The position numbers were made by a program, and so were the translations under genes. From NCBI RefSeq assembly GCF_026262505.1, contig NC_067206.1, forward strand, positions 12,171,507-12,235,506: 64,000 nucleotides of DNA, read 5' to 3'. This document shows positions 42,706 through 51,787 of the stretch, in pieces. This DNA is from Trichomonas vaginalis G3. Lineage: Eukaryota; Parabasalia; Trichomonadida; Trichomonadidae. Positions within the stretch are counted from its first letter, which is position 1, and every line of letters begins with the position of its first letter. The notes below the pieces were generated by a model. The model saw only the letters and a program-made list of their open reading frames with translations, searched no databases and was not told where the DNA came from.

Positions 42706-43698
42706 ATGAATTCTGTACCTCCAATTCCAATTGATTCTATACCGCAAAGACAACCATCAGGGATGGGGCGCAGCGTTCAAGTGTATATAGATAACTTTGT
42801 GAAAAGCAAAGAGCTTCCACCGCCTTCACAAAAGGCTGCAGTATTCCAATATCTAGATAAACTCAGGATAGATGCAGCAGCGAGTCGTATGTACAAAGAT
42901 GCTTGCCAAATACCAACAAATTTCAAAAGATATGCAGCAAGCTTATTTCGTGAACGCGAAATGGAGAAAATGCGAACACATCAAGGAGAATTTCAACAGC
43001 AAGAAGTGCGCTCCAAACAAAAATATCACAAATACGCAACAATATAAACACAGAAATAGAAAATTATAAAAATAAACGAATGAAAGAACTTCAAAAAATT
43101 AAAGAATCTCATGAAGAGCAACTTCAAGAGTTCAGTAATCATTGGAAGGACCCAAAAACAATGCTAGAATTCGCAAAACCTCTCCTCAACTACTAAATCT
43201 TCGTAATATAGAAAAAACAAGTAATCTCGAGATTACCAAGGGCCGAAATTGTTACGCCAAGAGAGCAGTTGATTTAGAAAAAATTGAAACTAAAATGCAA
43301 ATAATCGAGCTATCGCAAAATAATGTAGATTATCAAAATTTGTTGCGCAAACAACAAGCAGAAATCGATAATTTCAACAAAAGGACAGAATTGCAGATTC
43401 AATTCTTTGAATCTCAAAAAAATTCTTCTGTTGCAGCGATTTCAACGCAAATCCGCCTCAATTCTACAGATCCTCCTAGACACACAAGAAAACGAAAGAT
43501 TTCTTATGATCAAATCTACCAAAAATCAAAAGCTCGTCCAAAATCAGAAATAGAAGAAATGGAACCTGAAATAACTTTGGCAACACCAAGAACTTCTCAC
43601 AAGATGATGGAGATAAGATCTATAAGCCAGGGAAGACAATTAGACCTTGATGGAATCGATATAACACAACATATTAAGAAACCTGTAAGAAGCATTAG
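42706..43698 (+). pseudogene. Coiled-coil protein, copy 1 (frameshifted)
   Basis: Duplicate of 54239-55240. It is open for 113 aa, then again in other frames, broken by single-base insertions or deletions (for example near 42904, 43045 and 43190). The stop TAG is at the matching site. Confidence 0.8.
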
Positions 43699-43975
43699 AT
43701 ATATTTATATTATAATAAACTGTTTGAATATTCATGTTGAAAATCATTGAAATTTTTAAAATTAACTTGTTATTCTGGAATTTGAAGGCTGAGAATATCA
43801 CAATATATATTACATTAAGAATTTAATTATTGATTGAGATCTCGCATAAGTACAAAAGATATAATTTTCATTTTTTTAAATTGTCATTCAAGACACTATA
43901 ATCACTATTAACAAACTCTTATTGCTTAGTATATATGTTATTAGCGATATTCTGTTATGAAATCATTTTTTGAAT

Positions 43976-44954
43976 ATCAAGAAGAGATTGCTTTTTACTA
44001 AATTTCATTATATTATTTACGTAATCTTCGCAACTATTCCATTTCTAATAATTCGAACAACCATTACCTAGACCTGTTACTGCAAAAGACTCTCATTTTT
44101 TCTGCAATCTTAATAGTTCAACAAATTCAATTACTTCATCAAAAAGAGATGTTGTTTTCTTCTAGCGATCCAAATTCAGTCAAGGACTTGAGCTGGCAAT
44201 TAAATCTCTTAGATCGACCGGATCAAATTGCAGAATATTTTATTCACGCCTACAAATTTCCAATAACTCGCTATCAGCAATCGATGTTTCATAGTCTTCA
44301 AGTTGAAGTTATTCAAGAAAAAAAGATCCAAAACCAAATCGTGAGAAATGTACCTCATATGATAAGATATGAATATGAACAAAAATGGTTGAAAAACAAT
44401 ATAAATAAAGTTGATCGCATATTTCATACTGAATACTTTTGATGTTTATTTTCAAGGCGATCCATTTCATTCCCATATCAATTCTGACAGATTAACATTT
44501 AGTTGAACCACATTTTATTCGTTCCTCGCGTTGGAATACAAATTGGCTATCAAAATGTTATAAAGAACCAATTTTAGGACAAATGAGGCACCAATTCATC
44601 ATTTGTTCAGGATCATTGCAGGTAGAGCAGACATGTACTTAAAACTGCTCAATTTGATGATAGATTCGCCAGAATGGAGCAGATGCTGGAATCCTTCCAT
44701 GGATCAGCCAATTTTGAATACTCTAGTATGGATGGGAAATGTTACGAAGGCTGGCATCAAATACAGCTTCACAGGATGCGATAATGGCTTCTTACAGTTC
44801 AATGGTGCGCTCTTGAGCACAAAATAAGATTTAACGAGCAGGACAAATAATTTCACTAATGAACACCGTCCCCTCGTATGTCCATCAATATAATAGACTT
44901 GCTGATTTAACAAAAGATTTGTATAAGAGATGTCGTGTAATAGAGAGAAAATAA
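43976..44954 (+). pseudogene. Glycosyltransferase-like protein, copy 1 (frameshifted)
   Basis: Duplicate of 55524-56504. The start region differs (the ATG codon is lost by small changes), and several indels break the frame. The C-terminus (RCRVIERK) is intact. Confidence 0.8.
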
Positions 44955-45246
44955 ACTTGTTGTATATTTGGAAAGCGTATTTTTTTGTTTAATAAGGTCT
45001 TAATTATATATTTGCATTGAAAATATCAATGATTTAAGTATCAATGCTTTATTATAAACCATTCTACATAATAATGTATTTACAATGCTTCACATGCAAA
45101 AACATTACTGTTGCCCATTGAATTGAATGTAATATTTATTTATGAAGAGGAATTCTAGATAGGCAATTGAACAATGACACACATTATTGTTTGGCTAAAA
45201 TTTATCCATTTTCTATAATATTTTTGATCATTTAATTTCGAGTGAG

Positions 45247-45306
45247 ATGTCTGATTCTGATGTCAAATTTGTTATAGATAGACTCTCAACTAAAATACCA
45301 ATTGAC
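45247..45306 (+). pseudogene. Truncated 5' end of the 412-aa gene, copy 1
   Basis: Only the first 20 codons (MSDSDVKFVIDRLSTKIPID) match the gene at 56802; then the sequence jumps into Maverick polymerase DNA. This marks the right boundary of copy 1 and a chimeric junction. Confidence 0.85.
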
Positions 45307-46512
45307 TCTCCTCTCAATATCCGAGTCAACATACCTACAGCTAAAGGTTCTTCACATGACGACTATGTTGTTGAGTTCAAATTGCCATGGTTGAAGATTG
45401 TAATGTTCCACAACCACTTCATGTTGAACGAAAGTCTTACAACCCATTGTTCGGAAAAGGCAAGTGCAACATTGTCAGAGCTGTAAACATTCTTTCGAGA
45501 AAGGTTTGTTGGAACCAATTCCAGATGACAAGCTGACAGAAACTTTTGTACCAAAAGACGAAACAAACTTTTCACTGTTAGCAAGACCAAAAGTTGTTCC
45601 AGACAAAGTTCTAGTACAAAAGAAGTACACAATTCCACAAGGAGTTGGATTGTTCGGATACCAACCTGAACCAGAAGAACTTCCAATGAGGTTGCAGAAC
45701 TTCAAGATGCTATAAACAACTTCCATTGAGACATCCAATTAACGTCAAATTGTATTGGAGAGCATCTAGTTAGGTCAGAAGGTTTTATATGAAACAAGTG
45801 CTTCGACTGATATAGATAAACAGGAGAAGTTTCTCAGAAGATAAGAGACTCACTTGAATTTCCACAAACTGACCAATTGGTTGCGACAAGTTCGATCAGA
45901 TGAAAAGATATACTATGTCGACCTTAACGCTGCATACATGAGGTTTGTCCAATATATTCCGACTGGAATTCCAAACGAAGATGGTGAGTTCCCGGGAAGG
46001 AACTATACAGTTGGAAAAGTCATACAACAACTGTATGATATTAGGAAAGCTTCAAACCCCAAACTTGCAATGACACTCAAATTGCTTATGAATTCGACAT
46101 GGGGATATTCCATTAAGAAACCTCAAGAGATGAAGAGTAACACATTATGAGAAGGTCGACAACTTTGTTTGAAAGGTTTTCTCCTTTTGTTTTGAAGTAC
46201 GAATTCACTCAAGGTCAAAGTGGCTTAGTAACCACATTAAAACCTATTGTCGAACATTGGTCTTACCCTCAGTTCGCAAAGGCAGTCCTTGACAACTACA
46301 ACAAATTCTTCTCCGAAGTCAAATCCAAAGTCAAGGTTTACTATGAGAACATTGACGCACTCATGACGAACGAAGAAGGATACAACAAACTCATTGAAAT
46401 GGGTATGGTCGGTGAAAAGATGGGTCGATTCAAATTGGACAAAATTTTCACCGAAGTTCATGTCCTCTCCAAGCGTAAGTACTGGGCATACTTGAAGACG
46501 GCACAGAAATAA
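45307..46512 (+). pseudogene. DNA polymerase B (Maverick), C-terminal part
   Basis: Spread over three frames. Polymerase motifs are in order: motif A-like YYVDLNAAYM, motif B KLLMNSTWGY (Kx3NSxYG class), and motif C position KVYYENIDALMT where family B usually has YxDTDS. Upstream are PKVVPDKVLVQKKYTIPQG and GYQPEPEELPM segments. The end is natural: KRKYWAYLKTAQK, TAA. The motif C reading (Asn-Ile-Asp-Ala) departs from the two-Asp pattern, and motifs A and B are closer together than in a full gene, so material is missing. It matches no sequence at 20.6 kb directly, but complements the N-terminal part there. Confidence 0.8.
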
Positions 46513-46680
46513 AAACATTGCATGAAATAAAAACGTTTTTTCAAAAAAGTGACAATTTTTTAAATTTTATTTGAACTGTACGCTGAGTTTGTTGGAGAAG
46601 ACCGTTGGGAAACTTGTTTGTTAGATGAGAAATATGAAATGGCATACCATTTTAAAAACATATATTTTTACATATATTAA

Positions 46681-47035
46681 ATGCTTCAGGTTGAAAAACA
46701 AAGAACAAAAGTAGCAGATACAAAACCGTTAGACTATATCTTTACAAATGCTGGTAGGACTATTTCAGATGAAGAAATTTCATCCCGAGTTATCACAGGG
46801 GTTTGAACTAATCAATCGTTGGCTCAAATCCTTCAGAAATGCAAGGCAATAGATATAGAAGAAGTTATTGTTTCAAATAGTAGACTAGACGCATTTATGT
46901 TCGATTATTATATTTTCAAATAGCCAATATAGTATAAAGGGTCCATTTTCAATAGACAAATTTTGACGAAATGAAGAATCTTTACAGTTCGTTCAGACGA
47001 AAGCTTTGAGAAAACTCTAAATGACTTTCAAAATC
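46681..47035 (+). pseudogene. Maverick ORF, truncated by satellite
   Basis: Begins MLQVEKQRTKVADTKPLDY; after an indel it continues AQILQKCKAIDIEEVIVSNS and later SFEKTLNDFQNL, then runs into the 21-bp satellite. Not recognised. The 5' leader is A/T-rich with TTTACATATATTAA before the ATG. Confidence 0.5.
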
Positions 47036-47590
47036 TCTTCTTGATCAAGTGCTTCCTCTCTTCATCATGCAGCTTCCTCTCTTCATCAAGATGCTTCCTC
47101 TCTTCTTCAAAGTACTTCCTCTCTTCTTCAAAGTACTTCCTCACTACATCATGCAGCTTCCTCTCTAAATCAAAGTACTTCCTCTCTTGATCAAGGTGCT
47201 TCCTCTCTTCATCATGCAGCTTCCTCTCTTCTTCAAAGTACTTCCTCTCTTCTTCAAGTACTTCCTCTCTTACAAGATGCTTCCTCTCTTCATCATGCAG
47301 CTTCTCTCTTCAAAGTGCTTCCTCTCTTCTTCAAAGTGCTTCCTCTCTTCAACAAAGTGCTTCCTCTCTTCATCATGCAGCTTCCTCTCTCATCAGCAGC
47401 TTCCTCTCTTCAACAAAGTGCTTCCTCTCTTCATCATGCAGCTTCCTCACTACATCATGCAGCTTCCTCTCTTCAACAAAGTGCTTCCTCTCTTCTTCAA
47501 AGTACTTCCTCTCTTGATCAAGGTGCTTCCTCTCTTCATCAAGATGCTTCCTCACTCCATTATGCAGCTGCTTCTTTTCTTCATCAATTC
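47036..47590 (-). repeat. 21-bp satellite, second short array
   Basis: Same units and, near its right end, the same unit order as 35.6-36.09 kb. It joins the transposase 3' region exactly as in copy 1. Confidence 0.88.
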
Positions 47591-48603
47591 CTCTTCACCC
47601 TGGAGCTCCTCAGCTTTATATCATTTTAATTGGATTTTTTGAAATCCACCTGCAGTAGGATAAAGGAGATGTAACTCACGACTAAGAACCTGGCCATATG
47701 CTCCATTCCAGGCCAAAACAGATTGCATAGCCACAAACAGATTGAAATACCAATCCTGTTGCTGCATGGGGCGTCCATATTCCATTTGGAAGACTTGCAT
47801 CATCACATTTGGATCTGTAAGGACTTTGTCGTTGACAAAATTGGGCCTTGCAGGAGGAACTCCATTTGCTACAATGTATCTGGAAGCAAGAGGTTTGTTC
47901 ATATCCAATGGATAGATTCCTGTTGCTTTAAAAGCATTTTCGATGTTTGTAGCTGTGCAAGACACACTACATCATCAAGGAAGCTGCGAACTATGATATA
48001 GCGCAGTTCTCTGGCGTTCCATACATAATTGATCACCATATGCCCTTGCTGATCGTACCGGATAGTCGCCATATCAAACAACTTCTTGAATTGGGCCTTC
48101 AAGGGAGAAAAAATCCCAACATCAAGAGGTTGTAAGATATGAGATGTATGGCCTGGGAGAACAAGAAGCTTGATATTGAAGGCGCTCAAGAGGCGAACGG
48201 CCAAGAAAGAGAGCCTGGATGGATGACCATCTACAATTAGGAGAAAAGGTACCTGGGCATCAAACACATTCATTTGAGACCTTTTCTCCTGTACTTTGCA
48301 GATGAACATGATACAGTATACCATAAAAAGGTATTTGTTCATCCATCCACTCTCGGAGCGAACAAAAAAGGCGTCCAGATCTTCCAATTCCGCATCAAGG
48401 GTCTTCTTTTGTGGAAGTATCACCATTGGCTTCATAGTTGTACCATCTGCAAAGATGGTACAGACCCCTGTAAGATGTGGAAGCTGAGACTTTTCAGCGC
48501 GAACTGAGCGATTCCGGCCAGCAGTAAGAACTTTATAGCGACGTTTGGAATAGAGCATTGTCTCGTCCATATTCGCAATAAACTTCTTCCTGCGGGCAAA
48601 GTA

Positions 48604-48691
48604 TCTATGCTTGGAGAGGAAAAATTGGCGAATATGGTTTGCGTCACAGGTAGAGCGTCGGAGCATATCAATAGTTTGGGAGCTCACAATC
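48604..48691. repeat. 88-bp direct repeat, left copy
   Basis: Identical to 49056-49143 from TCTATGCTTGGAGAGG to GGGAGCTCACAATC. It lies within the transposase coding region and flanks the 364-bp insertion. Confidence 0.9.
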
Positions 48692-49055
48692 GAGTAGGTG
48701 ACAAAAGTGCATACTCTTAAACAACCGTCGGATTTCCGGGTGAAATCGTGACACACTTTCGTCTTTCGTAGGCAGTGGTGGTTGTTACAAAAGGTAACTT
48801 CGAATGTAGCGTGAAATCTGCAAAAAAATTCTGAAATTTGAATGGAGAACACAAAAATTGAATAGTTTACGTCAATAAAAAAGAGAAAAAATTAAGCCAA
48901 TGTATCTCGAACCTAGGACGTAGAGCAGCAATCACACTGTTTATCACATTACACTACATGCATCTCTCACCTCAGTGAATGAGATCAACTATATGATAAC
49001 TTTTTCCCCATTATATTCTTGTGGAAAAGTGACAAATAGCAACTTTGACCCTCTC
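48692..49055. other. 364-bp insertion in transposase, non-coding
   Basis: Absent from the inferred uninterrupted reading frame. It contains stop codons in the transposase frame and a possible Pol III promoter on the minus strand. It is also present in copy 1 (about 37.20-37.57 kb). An 88-bp flanking duplication is much too long for ordinary transposon target duplication, so a replication-slippage or recombination origin is as likely as a mobile element. Confidence 0.65.
48886..48963 (-). ncRNA. tRNA-like Pol III promoter candidate
   Basis: On the minus strand a box-A-like TAGTGTAATG (48956-48947) is followed 43 nt later by a box-B-like GGTTCGAGATAC (48913-48902), the spacing found in tRNAs. 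A T6 run at 48891-48886 could terminate transcription, giving a product of about 75-80 nt. The acceptor and T arms do not pair, so this is not a functional tRNA; it would be a relic or SINE-like element. Tentative. Confidence 0.35.
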
Positions 49056-49143
49056 TCTATGCTTGGAGAGGAAAAATTGGCGAATATGGTTTGCGTCACA
49101 GGTAGAGCGTCGGAGCATATCAATAGTTTGGGAGCTCACAATC
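49056..49143. repeat. 88-bp direct repeat, right copy
   Basis: Second copy of 48604-48691. The reading frame from the transposase N-terminal half enters this copy naturally. Confidence 0.9.
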
Positions 49144-49887
49144 CGAATTGACAATCTTGTGGCGATATGATTAAGCCAGCCACGGAATGGCGATGGGCAG
49201 TAATCATCGAGCTTCGCTAGAAGATGCGGGCATCTTGCAGCGATTAGTACCCGCGCCGCAAATTTTAATCTCCTATTTTGTAATTCCGTACAGACAGCAA
49301 TGGCCATTGATGTTGTAATACAGTTCAAGTCGTCTGCCATCTCTTGAACAAGTTTTTTGAACTGCATTTCATCTGGTAGTGACAAAAGGGTCATACCACC
49401 CCCTGACTGACCTTTTGTCCATGAACGACAAGTAGCAGTGCGCATGATTGCGCGTGCTACTGTCGTCTTTGAAATTGAGTAAACATTCCGTATTTGTTGA
49501 TAAGACTCGCCATTTACTCTTCGATAGAGTAAATCGAGTTGCATCTGGGTCAATAGCCCAAGATTTTTATAGTTTTCTAATTCTGCAAACTCGGGAATTC
49601 GTGTTCTTGGTTGCATTTTTTTTTAAACGGGAACTTCACAAATTTGGTTCATGGCCATAAAAACTCATTCAATTTTTCTGAGATTTTTTTTCATCACTCA
49701 CTCAAAACGCAGAGGACCATTCTTCTCAAAATTGAATTATTTTCTCAAATATTGAGTGAGTAAAATGGGCACGTTGTGTAAATTGATTCAAAATTTTTTA
49801 TTGGTACACGACCTTTGAAATTGGTCTCGGGCTATTCAACCTACGGTACAAAATCGTAGGGGTCTCAATTTTCAATTTGTATTGAAC

Positions 49888-49894
49888 TCATTAC
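49888..49894 (+). promoter_or_regulatory. Initiator of GP63-like gene
   Basis: AACTCATTAC gives TCATTAC, 17 bp before the ATG at 49905. It fits the trichomonad initiator and fixes the start. Confidence 0.6.
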
Positions 49895-49904
49895 AAAAAA
49901 AAAT

Positions 49905-51590
49905 ATGTTCTTGTTGATATACAGTTCTGCTTCCACATATGATTATCCACTCCGTGTACATTATGATACCTCATACTTAAATTACAAAAAATGTCTATGC
50001 AATTCTACTTCAGAAACCACTTGTTTCTCTACAACTTGCACATCTAACGATATTCCAAATACTGATTCAATAGAAAAGGTTAAAAAAACATTAGATGCTG
50101 TTAGCAAACACATATCCAACTTCCTTTATGCTAAATATCCAAGATTCAAAGTTATTCCATATCAAACCTCGGATCATCCAGAATTTTCAGACTATCCTCC
50201 ACCTCCATCTAAAGTCGAATGCGCTGATGTTTACATCCAAGTCGTTTTGAGATCCCTAGAATCAACAGGACAAACAGCTTATTCTAAAATCTTCGATGTA
50301 ATGGATGGAACTCCATCTCATGGAATGTTAATATTGTCTGCAAGCTATGTAAACAGTGTACCAGCATCCGATGTCAATTCTACGGACAGAAGACTGTTTA
50401 ATACAATTATTCACGAAACTTTCCATATTTTAGGATTACACAAGGGATACCTTCCAGATTGGATTAATCCAGCCACCAACGAAACATACGGTAACGTCTC
50501 AAAGATGACAGAACTATCACAAATTCCAGAATATGGAGCTAAACAATTCACTTTATTGACTACTCCCAAGGCTCTGGAAGTCATTAAGAAGCGCTTCAAT
50601 CCTCCGGAAGACGAACCAGCTACTGGAATTGAGCTAGAAGATGGCGGAGAATCGTCAAGATTTAGTCATACAGAAGCACGTGTTTTTTATGGCGATATAA
50701 TGATGGGATATAGCAATTTCAACTTAGCTATATCAGAAATTACCCTCGCTATGCTTGAAGATACCGGATTTTACAAAGTCGACTACAATTACTCAGAACC
50801 TCTTGCCTGGGGTGATCACAAGTTCTTCAATGGAGTAATTACAGACGAATTCCTGTTTGACGAACCTTCAAGATTCCCTCAAAACTACCTTTGTAATGAT
50901 AATGATGCAATAACTCAGGCCACAGTAGGAAATGACTACAGAATCTGTTCATTTGACTATATCGGACTTGCCAGATGTAATATCCAGAGGTCAATTGATT
51001 GTACAAGTTCAGATCAGACCGTTGATGAAAAATATTACTGCGACAGTCGCGAATTTTTCAATCCAAACAACAACACATACACAGGTACTGATAGAATTGT
51101 TGATTGGATCCCTGCAAAAGAGACTCTATCCCTTTGCCAACCAAATCAAAGATGTGCAATGATCGGAACACCACAATCAAACACAGGAAAGTGCGTAAAC
51201 CTTGTTTCTCATGACAGCACATCATATAAGATAGAAGATAATGACCAAACAGCAACTTGTACAAAAGAAGGTGAATTTGTACAGTTAGGTGACCAACAAG
51301 TAAAATGCGAACACATATTCGCTTATCCAAATGTAGAGAACTACTACAAGACCACAAAATCTCAAATGGACGGAGGATTTATTCATAGAGAGCCTCCACA
51401 AACTCCACAAATTGAACCAACGCCTGACAATAGTAATAAGAAGCTTCTCATGAAGATTCTCATACCTATTGGCGTTATTCTTTTACTTATTGTCATTGCT
51501 GTTTTGATTATCGTCTGTGTCATTCAGAAGAAGAAGGCAAGTCCAGAGGTGTCAGATGCAAACAATAAAGAAGATCCAATTTTGGTATAA
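49905..51590 (+). CDS. Leishmanolysin-like (GP63, M8) surface metalloprotease
   Basis: 561 aa. Zinc metalloprotease of family M8, expanded in trichomonads and placed at the cell surface. A short hydrophobic leader (MFLLIYSSAS) acts as signal peptide, followed by a Cys-rich propeptide region. The zinc site is HETFH (His170, Glu171, His174), with the third ligand His255 in SRFSHTEARVFYGDIMMG, the leishmanolysin-type spacing with a downstream Met. The C-terminal Cys-rich domain is followed by a transmembrane helix (about 512-538) and a short cytosolic tail (QKKKASPEVSDANNKEDPILV without 4 last residues lies outside the membrane). All catalytic residues are present. It is convergent with the Hsp70-like gene; their 3' ends are 197 bp apart. 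Confidence 0.93.
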   Translation: MFLLIYSSASTYDYPLRVHYDTSYLNYKKCLCNSTSETTCFSTTCTSNDIPNTDSIEKVKKTLDAVSKHISNFLYAKYPRFKVIPYQTSDHPEFSDYPPPPSKVECADVYIQVVLRSLESTGQTAYSKIFDVMDGTPSHGMLILSASYVNSVPASDVNSTDRRLFNTIIHETFHILGLHKGYLPDWINPATNETYGNVSKMTELSQIPEYGAKQFTLLTTPKALEVIKKRFNPPEDEPATGIELEDGGESSRFSHTEARVFYGDIMMGYSNFNLAISEITLAMLEDTGFYKVDYNYSEPLAWGDHKFFNGVITDEFLFDEPSRFPQNYLCNDNDAITQATVGNDYRICSFDYIGLARCNIQRSIDCTSSDQTVDEKYYCDSREFFNPNNNTYTGTDRIVDWIPAKETLSLCQPNQRCAMIGTPQSNTGKCVNLVSHDSTSYKIEDNDQTATCTKEGEFVQLGDQQVKCEHIFAYPNVENYYKTTKSQMDGGFIHREPPQTPQIEPTPDNSNKKLLMKILIPIGVILLLIVIAVLIIVCVIQKKKASPEVSDANNKEDPILV

Positions 51591-51787
51591 ACAATAAAAA
51601 TTTAATGTTATTTTATTTAATTTTTTTTTTTTTCATCTTCATTTTGCATTAAAAATTTCAAATTACAAGAAAACATCTTGGAAGACAGATGGATTTTATT
51701 TATTTTTAAAACTAAATTTATTAATTTTTTTATTTTTGGTCACAAAAACAATAATATTGATATATTGACCTAACCTATAAGACAGTT

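Larger units (their letters stand above)
36091..45306. repeat. Direct duplication, copy 1 (indel-rich)
   Basis: Corresponds to 47564-56865 with the same gene order and near-identical bases. The offset grows from 11,473 at the left end to 11,555 at the ATG of the last shared gene, a net loss of 82 bases in copy 1. Differences are mostly one-base deletions in or near homopolymers, with few substitutions. Homology also extends leftward into matching satellite units. Copy 1 ends abruptly at about 45306 inside a gene. Confidence 0.9.
45307..47035 (+). mobile_element. Maverick fragment (polymerase C-terminal part plus ORF)
   Basis: About 1.7 kb of Maverick-type sequence without TIRs, wedged between truncated host sequence and satellite. 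It holds the polymerase half that element 2 lacks. Both ends are abrupt, with no target duplication or terminal repeats. Confidence 0.8.
47621..49616 (-). pseudogene. DDE_1 (pogo/Tigger-like) transposase, interrupted
   Basis: The N-terminal half (from ATG 49616, MQPRTRIPEFAELENYKNLG) has a helix-turn-helix-like segment (ESYQQIRNVYSISKTTVARA). The C-terminal half has MDETMLYSKRRYKVL (first catalytic Asp), LLIVDGHPSRLSFLAVRLL (second Asp), and LPGHTSHILQPLDVGIFSPL, all hallmarks of the DDE_1 endonuclease fold. The halves are separated by a 364-bp insertion flanked by an 88-bp direct repeat, which repeats the segment SSQTIDMLRRSTCDANHIRQ. The frame stops at TGA 47621, but charged codons continue in frame beyond it into the heptad satellite. 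Terminal inverted repeats were not identified. Confidence 0.85.

Noticed and set aside
48886..48963. Functional tRNA gene
   Set aside because: Boxes and spacing fit, but the acceptor and T stems do not pair and the anticodon stem has only two pairs.
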